Assembly: GCA_038030265.1 (NCBI GenBank)
Contig: CM075939.1
Span: 48,279,253-48,343,252, forward strand
Length of the DNA stretch: 64,000 nucleotides
DNA from: Corythucha ciliata
Lineage: Eukaryota; Arthropoda; Insecta; Hemiptera; Tingidae
Direction: 5' to 3'
Position numbers and translations under genes: made by a program
Notes under the pieces: generated by a model
The model's input: only the letters and a program-made list of their open reading frames with translations
Databases searched by the model: none
What the model was told of the DNA's origin: nothing
In this document: one piece after another, positions 32,271 to 46,000 of the stretch
Position numbering within the stretch: the first letter of the stretch is position 1
How the letters are laid out: each line of letters begins with the position of its first letter

Positions 32271-33340
32271 GAATATTCGCGGCTAAAAAGAGAAAATACA
32301 CCGTGTCCCCAGTTTCGTTAGATCCTTAAGTCCTGATTAAGTGCTGATCGGCAATTTGCAACTCACTGACGCGGGAAAAAAATTGAAAAAAAAAAAAAAA
32401 ATCACTAATATTCGTGGCTATAACTGCGAAAACGCGCTGATTCGTGGTTTCGCGATGCAACATCCAGACTGAAATTGAGAAAAAATCGCCAATTCGCTGT
32501 TCATTGGGGCCATTCTACGAATAAATCGTGGAAATCAACGCAAAAATGTTGTTTTTGGGCCAGCCCCGCGGTTAAAATACAAAAAACCCACTATTCTATT
32601 GACAATAAAAAAATACGCGTTCAGGTTAAAATTTGTCAAAAATGGCAAATTCACGACTGAAATTGCGAAAACCGCCCACTCGCGTATAATAAGTGTAATA
32701 GATGCAAAATCGCCAACATTTGTGACTAAAATTGAGAAAATTCGCTAATTCACAGGTTTGAAACGCTACTAAGACGCTGATGCTAAAATGAAGAAAAAGA
32801 ACTAATTTGCCGCTAACATTGAGAAACATTCTAATTTGCGTCAAAAACTGAATATTCGCCAATTCGCGGCTTCTGAAAGCAACTCTTGATGCTGAAATTG
32901 AGAAAAAGCGCTGATTCAAGGCAATGGGTGAAAAAACCACTAATTCGCGAAAAAACCATTCATGCATTGCGTATGGTGAACCAAAAAAAATCCTAATTCT
33001 TGAAAAGCCCCCCTTTTGCAGCTAATATTGAGGAAAATACTTGGGAAAAACACTAATTTTCAGCTAAAACTGAGAAAAGTGCTAATCCCCTGCTAAAAAA
33101 TATTTAAAAATCGCTAATTTGCTGCAAAAATTGAGGAAAACGCCAAATCTGTGGAAAATTAAGAAACTTCGCTCAGGGAATAAAAACGCTACTTTGCTGC
33201 TAAATTTGAGAAAATGCGCAAGTTCATGGCTATGGGTGAAGTGGGGCAAAACCTCTAATCCTCGGCTGAAATTGGGAAGAACGATACACGCGGCCAAAAT
33301 TGAGAAAAGCGCTAATTTGCGGGTAAAGTCCAAAAACCGC
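32270..33340 (-). repeat. Type A ~30-bp array, reverse orientation
   Basis: Units read 'gcgctaattcgcggctaaaa' + 'ttgagaaaa' on the plus strand. It follows directly on the reversed border module, so the module-to-array order is kept when read on the minus strand. Confidence 0.85.
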
Positions 33341-34330
33341 CCTCAACAGAGATTTTTAGGGTCATTTTCTCTATGTTGGGGCCTGCAGGATGTCCGGTAG
33401 ATTCAAGAGTGTGCTTGGCTGGGTGGAGTGACTCCTAAATTGTAAAATTACCCCCCCCACCCCTCTCCCTTACGAGATTTCAATCTGATCCCCCCCTAGG
33501 ACAAATTCCTACCTACGCCACTGCCAGAGACGTTGGGCTTTCGGGATATTGTGCTATTGTTTTTTTTATAGTATATATAAGATAATTAAGAAATTAGATA
33601 TGTTGTGGGGAGGGGGGATGAGAAGAAAGTTGACCGTCACCCCCGTTTTTTTCCCGCGCCGCTCAGTATGTCACCTAGTTGCGGTTCCTGCGAAGTAGTG
33701 AGGAGAGAGAGAGAGTAATGACCTAGGGAGAAAATTATTTCTCCACGAGTCCTGTCCTCGTAACACTAAACACTAAAATCGTAACACTAATCACTAAAAA
33801 AATAAAAATGAAGGATATCTCATTTCACGCGTACTACAAATAATGTGGAAAATACAGGGTACCTAGGTATTCTTATGTGTTTACCCCAAATTTTACTTTC
33901 GGAATTCGCCAATCAAACCTTATGTCTTTATTAATAATTAAAGCAAAAATAAATATTTAATAAAAATCACAACTTTTCCTCGAACAATTAACGTAAAATA
34001 GAACCCAGGCAGACACTAAAACCGCGTGCGGGAAACCGCCCCAGTATGTCGTTGCTCATAGACGGGCCCTTGCACTCCTCTAAAAAAAAAAAAGCACCGA
34101 TCGACCGCCGCGGGAAGAAAAAACCCGCTGGCATGTCGCGGGAGAAAAAATACCGCGGCGCGGCAAAAAACCGCAGCTATAGGCGCGGTTTCTTCAGTAT
34201 GTCACTCTGCGCATCTCTCACCGAAACTCCACTGTTTGCGGGAAACCGCCCAGTATGTCAATAGGCCTCACTCAGGCATAAAACCGCCTCTGCGTGTCTA
34301 GCCTCAAAAAGCTTTGAAATGTGCAGCGAT
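33341..34330. other. Mixed segment with hAT-like end and a small GC-rich repeat cluster
   Basis: C-rich runs near 33450-33520 end 'tacctacgccactg', the reversed CAGTGGCGTA tip common in hAT elements. Between 33655 and 34262 the ending CAGTATGTC occurs four times, three of them close to GCGGGAAACCGC-like phrases. No gene. Confidence 0.45.
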
Positions 34331-34332
34331 GG

Positions 34333-34400
34333 CCACTGGCGGACCGACACCTATATCGGGGCCCGGGGCGGAAATCTCTATGAGGCCCTTTGAGTCACTA
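34333..34400 (+). repeat. Array-border module (head type)
   Basis: 'ccactggcggaccgacacct' then 'atcggggcccggggcggaaa' and 'tctctatgaggcccttt', just before the next type A array. Confidence 0.65.
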
Positions 34401-34429
34401 AATAAGCATCAAAATATGGATTACCCTTT

Positions 34430-36690
34430 AATTTAGCCACGAGTTCTTGGTATTTATACATCCTATCCGCAAATTAGAGTTTGTGCTCAATTTAAGCCGC
34501 AAATTGGATATTTTATCAATTTTAGTCGGGAAGCAGCGGATGTTTTTACACTTATTTTGCCAGGAATTCGCGTTTTTTCTCAATTTTAGCCACAAACTTG
34601 CCTTCAGAATCAGCAAATTGGCGTATTTTCAATAATAGTCGAAAATTTGTATACTTTCAATTTTACCCACGATTTGTGAGTTTCCTCAATTTTTGCCGCG
34701 AATTGTAGTTTTCCTCAATTTTTTGCTGCAACTTATAGCTATGTTTTACCTTTTTTAGCAGCGAATTAGCACTTTTTCTCAAATTGAGCAGCAGATTAGC
34801 GGTATTTTTACAGCGAATTACCACTTATTCCCAATTTGAGAAAAAAGGTGTCGTTTCTCTAAATTTTAGGCGGGCTAGTTAGTGATTTTTCTCAATGCCA
34901 GCCGCAAATTAGTGGATTTTTGTACATTTTTGCCCCCGCATTATTATTATTATTATTATTATTATTTTGTTCACTTTCATCCGTGGAAGCGTTTTTCTCA
35001 GTTTTAGCCCCGAACAAAAGGCAGATGCCTCGGACTGGCGTACTTTCTACCACAGCCAAAAATTATAATTTCTTCAATTTTAGCCGTGAATTAGATATTT
35101 TTCTGCAATATTTCCGCGAATTAGTATGAATGTCGTCAATTTTAGCAGCGACGTAGCGCTTTTATTCCGTCAAAGCGATTTTTCTTGGTCGTGACTTTGA
35201 ATTGGCGTTTTCCTCAATTTTTGCTGCAAATTTGGGAGGTTTTACCTTTTTAGCAGTGAATTAACACTTTTCCCCGATTTGAACTGCAAATGGCGTTTTT
35301 AATCAAATTAGCCACGCTAATTAGTGATTTTTCTCATTAATGGTAGCAAATTATTTTTAAATTGGTGCTATGGATTAGCGCTTTTTCCGAGTTTTAAGCC
35401 CGAAGTTGACTTCAGAGGCCACGGATTTGCGTTTCCTACATTTTAGCCGCTAATTTCGGGTTAATCTATTGTTTCAATTTTAACCGCGTATTAGAATTTT
35501 TTCTGCACTTTATGCGTGTTCCTCAATTTTTGCAGTGAAATGCGAAATAGCATTTTTAATTCCTTGAAAGCGATTTTTGTCTGCTGATTATAGCGATGTT
35601 TTACCTTTTTTAGCAGCTAATTAGCACTTTTCCTCAATTTGAGCAACAAACTAGAGTTTTTCTTAGAGTTTTACCCGTGCCAGCGTGATTTTTCTCAATA
35701 ATGACAGAAAATTAGCAGTTTTTTAAACATTTTCGCTCTGCATTATAATTTTTTTCCACTCTTAGTTATGGATTAGCGCATTTTCCCAGTTTTAAGCCCA
35801 AAGTTGCCTTCAGAGGCCACGGATTCACACTTTTCTAAATTTGACTAGCGAGTCAGCGTTTTCCTAAACTTTAGCCGCTAATTTTGGTGTCTCTCAATTT
35901 TAGCTACCTACTAAATTAGCGGTCTTTTCATTTTTGTATCTGCAAATTATTGTCTGTTCTAGACTTTATCCGCGAATTAGCGATTTTACTCAATTTTAGG
36001 CCCAAATTAATTAGTGAGTCTATCCAATTTCGGCCGAGAATTAGCCTTTTGTCGAATTTTAGCCGCTAATTAGCGCTTTTTGTCAATTTCATTCGTGATT
36101 TGCCTTAATTTTAGCAGCGATTTTACTAGTGATTTGTCTCATCATCACTTCAACTAATTTTAGTTGATAATTAATAATTTTTCTTAATTTCGTGAATTAT
36201 CGTTTTTCGCAATTTCCGTGGAGAATTTTCTATTTTAAGCCCCACTCTTAATTTCAGCCCTAACTATCGATTTTTTTATTTTTCAATTATAGGTGCATTT
36301 TTTTTTTTTTTTTACTTTTACAGCTTTGAATTAGCGCGTTAGGCCAAGGAGTTTGGCCAAAGAACAGCACGTTAGAATTTTTGTTCTAATTTTATTCGTA
36401 AAGTGGCCCCTATCCACTGCGAAATGATCAATTTTTTCTTCATTTCAGTCCGGAATTTGCGTCGAGAAACCACAGATGAACGTTTTTAGCCACGGATATT
36501 GGCGCTTTTTCCAAACTTTTTGTTACGTTTACTGGCCTTAAGAGCAGCATATTAGTGCGCATTCCCAACTTTATCTGTTAAGGACCTGAAGAAACTTGCG
36601 ATCAGCGAATTTTTTTTTATTTTAGCCGCGAAGTTACCTGCAGAAGGCGCGTTTTCTCACAATTTTAGGCTTCAAAATAGCGCTTTTGTA
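34430..36690 (+). repeat. Type A ~30-bp degenerate tandem array
   Basis: About 2.3 kb of diverged units in plus orientation, with an ATT microsatellite near 34940-34965 and a T run near 36296-36315. It ends in a tail-type border module at 36690-36790. Confidence 0.88.
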
Positions 36691-37434
36691 GGCTAAATCG
36701 AATATTCAGCCATACCTACTCTTTGCTGATCACTTATACAACGTTTCATTCTCCAGGGGCCCCAGTCAGAAATGTCGAAAAAATATATATATATATATAT
36801 GGCATGCTAAATCCAATGACGGTACATCACAAATAAAACTATCTCACCATATTGACGATTCAGATTATCACTTGTAGCTAAATAATGTGTTTTTGACGTT
36901 TTTAAGGAGTTTACAATGTTTTCCGTCTGAACTATTGCCACACTTGATTGAAAAAGGATTTGCGGTTACGACCTTTCTTCGATCGACCTGCTTTCAAAGG
37001 ATTACATTTCGGGAACGTAGTGAATTTAGTATCCTAGTTTGTACCTATAATGGACAGTGCGGAGTCATTATCTCTTTTTGTTGTCCCATAATGTTGCCTA
37101 TGTGAATCATTATAAATTTGATTACTGCACTGTCTCATCAAGGAGTTTCAAAGAAGGGGAAGTGGAGTTAAACACCAAATATTGTATATGCGGCCAAATA
37201 GAGGACGCCAAGGCGTAGGCCGCCGTTGATGAAATAGCAGGGATGGCCAACCGAGGGCTCGCTGGTCAAAAAGTGGCCCGCTGACTCAGCTGAGCCTTTC
37301 ACAATGGCCCGCCCATGGCATACAGTGGTAAATAATCATGTTTGTTGGATTTTGGCGGCCCTAGGATTTTTGTGAAAATGGAAATCGCTACAATTCGCGC
37401 CTCCTCGTGGGCGGCCAATCCCCCACTTAATCCA
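36690..37434. other. Tail module, AT microsatellite and hAT-like fragment
   Basis: 36690-36760 is the tail module ('ctttgctgatcac'). An AT dinucleotide run follows at 36781-36800. Near 37226-37330, 'cagggatggccaaccgaggg' and 'gcccgctgac' resemble ends of hAT-type elements. The frame 36887-37105 has no domain. Confidence 0.45.
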
Positions 37435-38520
37435 GACCAAAATGGAAAATAACGCTAATTTGGGGCTGAAATTGAGATAAATGGCTAATTAACGGCTGCA
37501 ATTATTGAAAAAAAAAAAACTGATTCACGGCCATAAATAAGAAAAAGTGCTAAATCACTGATAAAGTTCGGAAAAATTCACGGCAAAAATTGAGAAAAAG
37601 CTCTAAAATCGGGGATAACATGTAAATTACAGTCATTTGCGTTTAAAATTACGGAACACGCTAATTAACGGATAAAATCGTGAAAAATCAATAATCCGCG
37701 AATGAGAAAAAGCGCTAATTCACGCCTAAAATTACGAAAACATGAATTCTCGGTTTATTCGGAACGCAAGTTCGAGGCTTAAACTGCGAAAAAACGCTAA
37801 TTCACCGCTAAAAGCATGCAAAACAAATCGCTAATCCGGAGCTAAAATTAGGAAAAGTTGCTAATTCATGGATGCATTGAGAAAAATTGCTAATTAGCGG
37901 CTGAAGTAAAGAAAAAACGAATTCTCTGCAAAATGCAGATAAATCGCTGTAATTCACGGCTAAAAGGGTGTAAAATCACAAAAAATGCTAAATCGTGGCT
38001 AAAGTGGAGAAAACTTGCTAATTTATCGATAAAATTGACTCGCGGATTAAATAGATAAAACGTCAATTCGCGGCTTCTGATCGTAACTTCGTACCAGAAA
38101 GTGAAAAAAAACGGTATAATTCGCGGCCAAATTTCAGAAAAATCGTTATGTAGTTTGCGGAGAAAATTGGAGGAACTCTTAATTCGTTGATGAAACGTAG
38201 AAAAATCCCTAATTAGCTGCTAAGATGATGGAAAACGCTAATTTGCGGCTGAATTCAAGAAAAATGGATGTCTATGGCGTTAAATTGAAAACATTTGCTA
38301 TTTCATAGATTGAATAGAGCAAATGGCAAGTCACGGTTTCTCGAGACAACTTCATGGCTAAAATTGGAAGATTTAGCGCTCATTAGTCTCTTAAATCAGG
38401 GAAAACACAAATTCTTTGCAAGGAAAACCGCTAATGCACGGCTGAAATGGAGATAAATCGCTAATTCGCGGCTAAAATGGAGACAAATCGCTAATTCAAG
38501 AATCGACAGTTTTTATCCAT
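37435..38520 (-). repeat. Type A ~30-bp array, reverse orientation
   Basis: Units on the plus strand read 'gctaattcgcggctaaaatg' + 'gagaaaaat'. About 1.1 kb, ending near 38505. No gene. Confidence 0.85.
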
Positions 38521-38871
38521 TAGAAGGCTACACCGATCGTTTAACCGGCAAAAGTGGAAGTTCTTCGTGGAATATTGCCTCTTTTTTATGTGAGTACAGT
38601 CAGTTTCTGGGGTGAAATTCGCTTTCTTTGCCGATTAAGGTAAACTCATGAAATTGCGTCTTTTAATGCGCTAATTTTACTCGAAAACTCAACCACTTAG
38701 TTAAAAAACTAACGCTTATCCATAATCCGGCTTGTTCCAGCTTATTCAATTCAAACAAGTCATTTGAGTCTCAAAAAGTCTCTAATGTGACTCCAGTGAA
38801 AATTTCATACAGAAAACCTTTTAGTATGAACTCCTTCAATTACCCTCCTGTGGCCTACAGGAGCACAAAGA

Positions 38872-39542
38872 TGGCAACACAACTCCCTTCCGGTATTTAC
38901 TTTGAAACTCCACCCCTCTCATCCACTTTGGGAGCATATTTCATGGCTATTCTTTATCAGCAGTGATAGCAATCCAGTTCTTTTGTATATCGTTGGGAAT
39001 AGCAATCCCTCGGATAACTTTGCATTACTGTTTACAAAAAGGCCCATAGCAACCAGACTTAGCCCAGCTTTGTCTGTAGAATAAGGGCATTGATAAACGC
39101 ACCCTTGTTGGGGAAAATTACATATTTGGTTAAGGACAGTCGGTTTTTGGGGCTGAACAACCCTTTTTAACCGGAAATTCGCGAAGATATTTGAAAACTT
39201 ATTGCGTTTTCCATTTGCACGATATTCTGCATAGGGTAGGGGGATTTTTCCATCCTTCATCAAGGACGGAAGGAAAAATCTCCCTCGCAGTGCGAACTTA
39301 TCGGTGAATGGAAAACGCCGTAATTTTCTCACCGCGAGTTTCTTCATTTTATCTCAATTAATCCTCGATTCTGAGTTTATTGTTAATAGAAAGTAATAAT
39401 ACCAACTAATATTTCAAAGAAATGAACTTTAAAAATCCTAAAAACTCATAAAAAAGAACAAAAACTGCGTTTTCTCATAAGAGCCCAAGGAGTCTACCGC
39501 TCTTCCTACTTCGGTGCGGGACCACCACCAGAGCGCATTTGG
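38872..39542 (+). repeat. Direct repeat, copy 1 (about 670 bp)
   Basis: Begins TGGCAACACAACTCCCTTCC and ends near 'ccagagcgcatttggt'. Copy 2 at 41353-42022 is highly similar throughout, with few substitutions and small indels. An internal hairpin is formed by 'gcgttttccatttgc' and its inverse, and by 'gggggatttttccatcc' and its inverse (39205-39315). The frames 38902-39084 and 38919-39347 read through it without a domain. Confidence 0.85.
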
Positions 39543-39711
39543 TTAATCTGAATCGCCAATACTTCCACGGTCAGAAAATTAATGCGCTCAGTCAGTTTTT
39601 CTTAAAGACCGGTTAGAAAATATTCAAGAACGGTCAATCCACTGTGATGAAAGGTACCGTCTGGATGAATTTGAACCGTTTCATGAAATGATTCTGGCCG
39701 TCCCGATCGGT

Positions 39712-39800
39712 CTGGGCAGTGCCGGCCTTGGACATTTGGCGCCTCCGGGTGAATTTTTCACCAACGCCAATAATAAAGTCACCGTTCAGAATAAGCCGCG
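39712..39800 (+). repeat. Array-border module (second head type)
   Basis: 'ggcagtgccggccttggaca' then 'gcgcctccgggtgaattttt' and 'aataagccgcg'. A diverged copy is at 54090-54170. Both lead straight into a type A array. CAGTGCCGGCC resembles an hAT tip. Confidence 0.65.
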
Positions 39801-40800
39801 AGGTTGGCATTTTCTAAATTTTAACTGCAAATTAAGAGTTTTTCAACACTTCAGCGCTTCTTCTCAATTTCATCGGTGATATTTAGTTATTTGTCTCCAT
39901 TTTAGCGGTGAATAAGCGATTTTTCTCAATTTTTGCCGTAAATTTACCGCTTGTTCGTAATTGGCCACGATGTTGCATCCAGAAACCGCGGCTTGACATT
40001 TTCTCAATTTTCTTTTAACAAGCAAGTTTTCTCAAATTAACCCCCAAAATAGAGTTTTTCTTCATTTTATTCGCTAATTATAGATTTTTCTACATTTATG
40101 AACACGAATTAAAGGGGTCATCCTAATTTCTGCGGACCAACAAAACGAATTCTGCGAACCAGCCCATATAACTCGCCCTAATAAAGTGTTCCGAATGAGC
40201 TGATTTTCTGTATTTTACAATCTGCTCCGGTAGCAGTACCAAGCCATCAAAATTTGATGACGATCCCGTAATTTTCTGATCCACTTCTCCTCAAACCGGA
40301 GCGAGTTGAATTCTGCGAGCAGGCCCATAAGTCTCTCATTTTCACCGCACATTGCCTAACGTTTTGTTTTTTTTTCTGAATTTGGCCGCGAATTATCACT
40401 TTTTTTCACTTTCGAGCCCGAATCTAAGTTTTCTCAAGTAAACCGCGAATTAGGGTGTTCTCCTCACTTCAACGCTTCAGCGATTTATCTCCATTTCAGC
40501 CGCGGAGTTAATGTTTTTTCTCATATTAGCTGTAATTTAGCGATTTTTCTGAGTTTTTGCAGCGAATTCGCATTTTTCCTGACTTTAGCCGCTAATCATC
40601 GACTTCCTCAATTTCATCCATAAATTAGCACTTTTTCTCAGTTTGAGCTACGAACTTGCCTTCTATAGTCTAGCCTCTAATTACCGCTCTTTCTACACGT
40701 TATACGTAGATAAGCTTCAAGAAACTTTAGCCACGATGTATTTTTCTTAATTTTAGCCGTAATTTAGCGCTTTTTCTATCTTGTTTCCGTGAACCAGTTG
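39800..40800 (+). repeat. Type A ~30-bp degenerate tandem array
   Basis: Plus-orientation units, interrupted at about 40100-40360 by a non-array insertion containing 'ggaccaacaaaacgaattct' and related phrases. Confidence 0.82.
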
Positions 40801-41352
40801 CGTATGAGCGATGGAGGCTCTCTTCCAGAGAGTGCCACCGAAAAGCTTGAAGATGGAAAAATGAGGATTCTTATAGGTGAAAAGAAGTTTTGGTACGCGG
40901 TTTGACATTTGGATATTTGCTCCTTTGGACAATTTTCAGTCCATTTGACCCAGGTCGGATTGGGTGTATTAGCTGAATATTATATTTAGCCCACAAAAGC
41001 GCTATTCAGATGCCTCAAATTGTGAGAAATCGCGCGATCCTGTGGGTAAATTCATGGCAAAAATAGAGGAAATACGCCGATCCCCAGTTTTTTTAGGTCC
41101 TTAAGCGAATATAGATGAGAATGAACACTAATATGCTGGTTCTTGGGGTAAGTTTGCAGCAAAAAGTTTTGTAAAAGAGCTACTATTTGTGGCTAAAACT
41201 GTAAATACCATATTTTTATCCTATCGTCCAGTCTAGTTAGGGTAACACAATGATGTACAAAACCTGGATTGCTCACAGCGGACTGGCGGGGCGTAGAGGG
41301 GGCAAGTCGTCCCCTCATAAACAATCACCCTGTCCCTCTCCTTGTGTAGTTG
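40800..41352. repeat. Reversed border module and unit remnants
   Basis: 'gtgccaccgaaaagcttgaa', 'gctgaatattatatttagcc', 'aaaagcgctattcagatgcc' repeat the order of 31985-32280. A few reverse-orientation type A units follow to about 41210. 41220-41350 is unassigned. Confidence 0.6.
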
Positions 41353-42022
41353 TGGCAACACAACTCTCTTCCGGTATTTACTTTGGAACTCCACCCCTCT
41401 CATCCACTTTGGGAGCTTATTTCATGGCTATTATTTATCAGCAGTGATAGCAATCCAGTTCTTTTATATGTATATCGTTAGGAATAGCAATCCCTCGGAT
41501 AACTTTGCATTACTGTTTACAAAAAGGCCCATAGCAACCAGACTTATCCCAGCTTTGTCTGTAGAATAAGGGCATTGATAAACGCACCCTTGTTGGGGAA
41601 AATTACATATTTGGTTAAGGACAGTCTGTTTTTGGGGCTGAACAACCCTTTTTAACCGGAAATTCGCGAAGATATTTGAAAACTTATTGCGTTTTCCATT
41701 TGCACAATATTAGGGTAGGGGGATTTTTCCATCCTTCATCAAGAACGGAAGGAAAAATCTCCCTCGCAGTGCGAAATTATCGGTGAATGGAAAACGCCGT
41801 AATTTTCTCACCGCGAGTTCCTTCATTTTATCTCAATTAATCCTCGATTCTGAGTTTATTGTTAATAGAAAGTAGTAATACCAACTAATATTTCAAAGAA
41901 ATGAACTTTAAAAATCCTAAAAAACACAAAAAAGAACAAAAACTGCGTTTTCTCATAAGAGCCCAAGGAGAGTATACCGCTCTTCCTACTTCGGTGGGAC
42001 CGCTACCAGAGCGAATTTGGTG
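41353..42022 (+). repeat. Direct repeat, copy 2 (about 670 bp)
   Basis: Near-identical to 38872-39542; the two start points are 2,481 bp apart. Downstream, copy 2 runs into a tail-type border module (42022-42200), whereas copy 1 does not. Confidence 0.85.
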
Positions 42023-43011
42023 ATTTTTTCCTAACGGCCCCAGGACGGATGGGCTGAAAATCGTCGAAAAGAGCCAATATCGCTGTTGTCCAACCGCACA
42101 GCAAAACTCATTTTTACGTACCCACTTTCATGAACATAGAACCTAAAGATCGTAATCCGCCCCCCTCGCCACTACGTCGGTACGCTACTGGCGATGGCGC
42201 CGACCTTTGGGTGAAAAAGCTTGAATTTAAAGCCCATCAATAACTTTAGTGTAGAGTAAACTGAGACACCCCTGGGGCTGACCATTCTCCAGTCACACGT
42301 CGGACTATAATACACAATTTAAGCACCCGACGGTCACTTGTGAAAAGGGGGGGGGGTGTCTGGTGGCCTTCCAAAGTGAGGGTCTATTATAGGGACTTGT
42401 GACGGTACTGCTTCAAACGAGTTATCTCAAGTGTGCAGATCGAGAATCACTAGCCAGAGTGCAAGTGCCTGAGTAGTGACGAAGATGAAGAGAAAAAAAA
42501 AAAAAAAATAAGTCGAGGAAGTAAAGAAGACGAGGGGAAAAAGAAGCAGGACGACCATGCGCCATCGAGGTGGAGCTGTGTTGGATTGTGTCTGAGGGGG
42601 GTAGAGAGTGGTCTGAGTGAGCAGGAGTTTCGGCCGTGGTGGTAGCGAAGGGAAAATAACGATTGCTAAGTTTCAGTACTCAGTAGTAGTGAAACATCCG
42701 TGACTGGGGGTTGGTGGTGGAAAAAGACACTTTTTTTTTTTTGTTTATTAGTGTATAGGTCACGGTTCTGATATTATTTATTCTAAAATAGCAACATTAT
42801 TACAATATTCAAGCGTTTAGATATAAAAAGTAATCGTTTAATGATGAATTAGTCAAGTTTAATTGTTTCGTGACACAATTTAAGTGTTGTATGAAAAAAA
42901 ATCATGGATCTTGTTTGAAATCGTGTCTTCGAAATGTCCGCAATCTGCCTTAATTAACCCCCCCCCCCGCTATTCAACCATCCCTCGGTCGCTTAGTCGC
43001 TACTAGCGTCG
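42023..43011. promoter_or_regulatory. Border module then upstream region of the tetraspanin gene
   Basis: 42023-42200 is the second half of the tail module, ending 'gtacgctactgg'. From 42200 to 43011 the sequence is unique, with a G run (42348), an A run (42493-42509) and a T run (42731). It should contain the promoter and 5' UTR of the tetraspanin gene. No transcription start motif could be fixed. Confidence 0.35.
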
Positions 43012-46000
43012 ATGAGCAGCTCGGTACACGTACTTAAAGCAAATGGTTACAACATGCCCGTTCAGGCCGTACGTAAATACAGAAAGGATACGTCTGAAGT
43101 CAGCTGTTGCCTCAAATATGTGATATTCAGTTTCAACGTGTTATTCTGGGTAAGTGATTGAAAATAATTTTGTTTTTCTTTGTTTTAAATGACTTGTTTT
43201 CTGGCCTAGACTTTTGCACACTCACACACAAAAACCATTTCCGAGCTATGTTACGGTTGTAATTCTTTTAACCACTATTGGGCTTTTGACCTCTAAATAG
43301 TTACCTGATGTGAGTCAACCTTTTTTAATTGGTTGGAAGTCCTCGAACCAAGGTCAATTAAGGTGAATCCTCAAGGTGCCAAAGAGAGGGATAAAGATGA
43401 GTCTTGAGGTGACGCTCGAGAACGCAAAAAAAATAGTTTTGAACATAATCGTCTTAAAATGCCTCAGTTTCCTAAATTGTCATTTAAACGTTTTGGTGTG
43501 AGGGTTTAATTACTCGAACTGGTTCGTTTGGTTCTTTCTGTAATTTAAATTGAACAAATATTCATTGAATTTTTCGTATTATCGTGAGGTTCTTTCATAC
43601 CTTACCCCTCCCCCCTTCACCAAATTCAGTAAGTGACGTTTTGTCTTTTGACTCTGCTTTTTAAAGACAAGATGACCTCCAACAACCTCCTTTTCATGCT
43701 CCTGTCATTTTTCTCTTTGTACTCCCCTGCTATCCGTCCTAATTTCTGTCGGAAAATCCCGTTTTTCCATTTTTAAAAAAAAAATTGACCGAGATTGTGG
43801 ACTGTTTCCCTGCCCCCTTCACAAAGCTCCAAAATCCGTTAGAAAATCATACAATTCCTCGTATTGCACGAATTGCTGCAAGATCGGATGAAAGTCTCTA
43901 CTCATACTCCGTTGCATAATGTCTACAACTGACATTTAAACGGTTGGGGGGGGGGGGGTAAGCAGGGGTGTCGAGCACCTCGTATTTTCAAAGGAACGTA
44001 TGATACAGACAACTAGCTAAACAGAGCGTGCATATCTGTGTTTTTTTTTTTTGTTCTTACCGACTCTCCTTTCATGCCAACTATTGGACTGTGAAGGAGA
44101 GCCTCCAAGGGTCAGTGAGGACGATATACGCCGAGACGTTGGATGGCCTGTGGGGGTGGGGGAGAGTACCAGGGGGTTCATTATTCGCTCTGTACACTGA
44201 TGTCAACATTCTAGTTGTTTATTTCGTCCGAAAATTGGCACTTTCAATTAGAACGGCGAACTCTCTTTCACTTTTTTGTTACGACACGACCGGTAATAGC
44301 ACGATATCGTCATTAGGGACGGGCATAGAAGAATGAGTCGGTCAGATGGATTGAACCCCTTCCCTCCCCACGGCAAATTCTCTTCGCTACATAATTATCC
44401 GTGTAATTAAAAGCCAGGAGTAAAAACTTAGTACGTAGGGGGGGGGAGAGGTATAGGTTAACTGTTAAAACGAAATGCGTCGACCGCCCGGGGGAAGCCA
44501 GAAATTTTGAGTTATGAGACTGTTTCAAGCCGGGCGACTTCTTTTCCCACCGTAATCCGACACCGACGGATGGACGAGCTGAAAATGAGAAAAACGTGGG
44601 TTGATAAAAAAGGTCTTCCCGTTGCTATGGCAACTTAAAAAGGATTTAAACAGCTTTGTGACAAAGATCAGAGAAGTTTTTATAGCGCCAATATAGATCA
44701 AGTTGGTTCCCCACAGGAAGAAAAGTCTTCATGCTAGGGTTTACAACTCTTCTTCCCCTCCCACCCTTTCATCTCCCATCCGTCCACCTATCTTCAACAC
44801 TATACTCTACCATATAAACTGCGAAGTAGCCTTATACTGTGTTGATCAATAACCGAATGGAGACCGGAGGGAAGTTTAAAGGAAGCTCGAAAGTTAGCCT
44901 ATTAAAATATCTGGCGCTTATTACTAGTTTGAATAACTGTGGGGAGATTCATTGCTCCCCCCCCCACCATCGTTCCAAGCGTCTTATTGCCAATTAACAT
45001 CGATATTCTACCTCTGCGGTTTTCATAAATGTTGGACGCCTTTTTCTTTTCAGAGGATTGGAGTTGTTTAAAAATGCGATTTGATTCGGATAAAGTTGAA
45101 CTCACCCCCTCACCCACGCCCGCCGACCACCTCCCAGACTGTAACAAGCCGTTACAGGTTACAGTAACGAGGGATTTCTTTCACGGCTATTATTCTTTAT
45201 TTTAAGTTGGACACCACCTATCGAATTTCTGTAACTGATAGACAATTTTACCGGCTTGGAACAACTTGTTTTTCTCCAAATCGCAGCGCCTGTATTAACG
45301 AGTCGAATTACGGGTGTTGCAAGCCTTTTATTTCGTTGTATTTCATGATTCGATGTACAAGTGCAGGTGGTAAAGTCAATATGTGTGGCGTAATTAGAGT
45401 GATGGTCAATAAGCGGTGGGCATCATGCTGAGCATCGCCGCCCTCTGCAACCTATATAACTTAACTTTCGCCGCTTTTTTCACTATACCAATGACAATGG
45501 TGGGACAAATAAAGGTGGGGGGGAGGGGTGCTCGCACTGTCAAAATAAAAGTGGTCTAGTGAATTTTTTTTTTAAGGGAAAAGTTTTGAATGGTCATCGC
45601 TGAGTCGGTTCACCGTCGCCCCACAGGATTGGACGCTTTGGACACTTTTTCAGGGCCCGCTGCACGAATTTTCCCCCCGGACCGCCGTAAAACGTCTAAG
45701 GAAGAGCTTCGGCACAGGTCTTGAAGTCGCGCAACGGTCACAGATTTTTGAGGCTATACTTCGCGGCTGAAATTGAGGAAAACGCAAATTCGCTAGTAAA
45801 ATTATTCGCTGCTCAAAATTGATTAAAACTGCTAGTTCGCTAGTAAAACAGAGAAATTGAAGGCGAAGGAGACAGAAGGCTTTGATGGTGCGATTGTTCG
45901 TGGACATTCGATCCCTGTATCTCCAGTTATTCGTAATTTATACGGCATTTTTGGGCGTTTTTACTGGTTTCTATGAGCCCTCCTCACTGCCACCCCCGAA

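Noticed and set aside
44028..44336. 102-codon frame in tetraspanin intron 1
   Set aside because: No domain, starts in a T run, lies in intronic sequence with no splice support.
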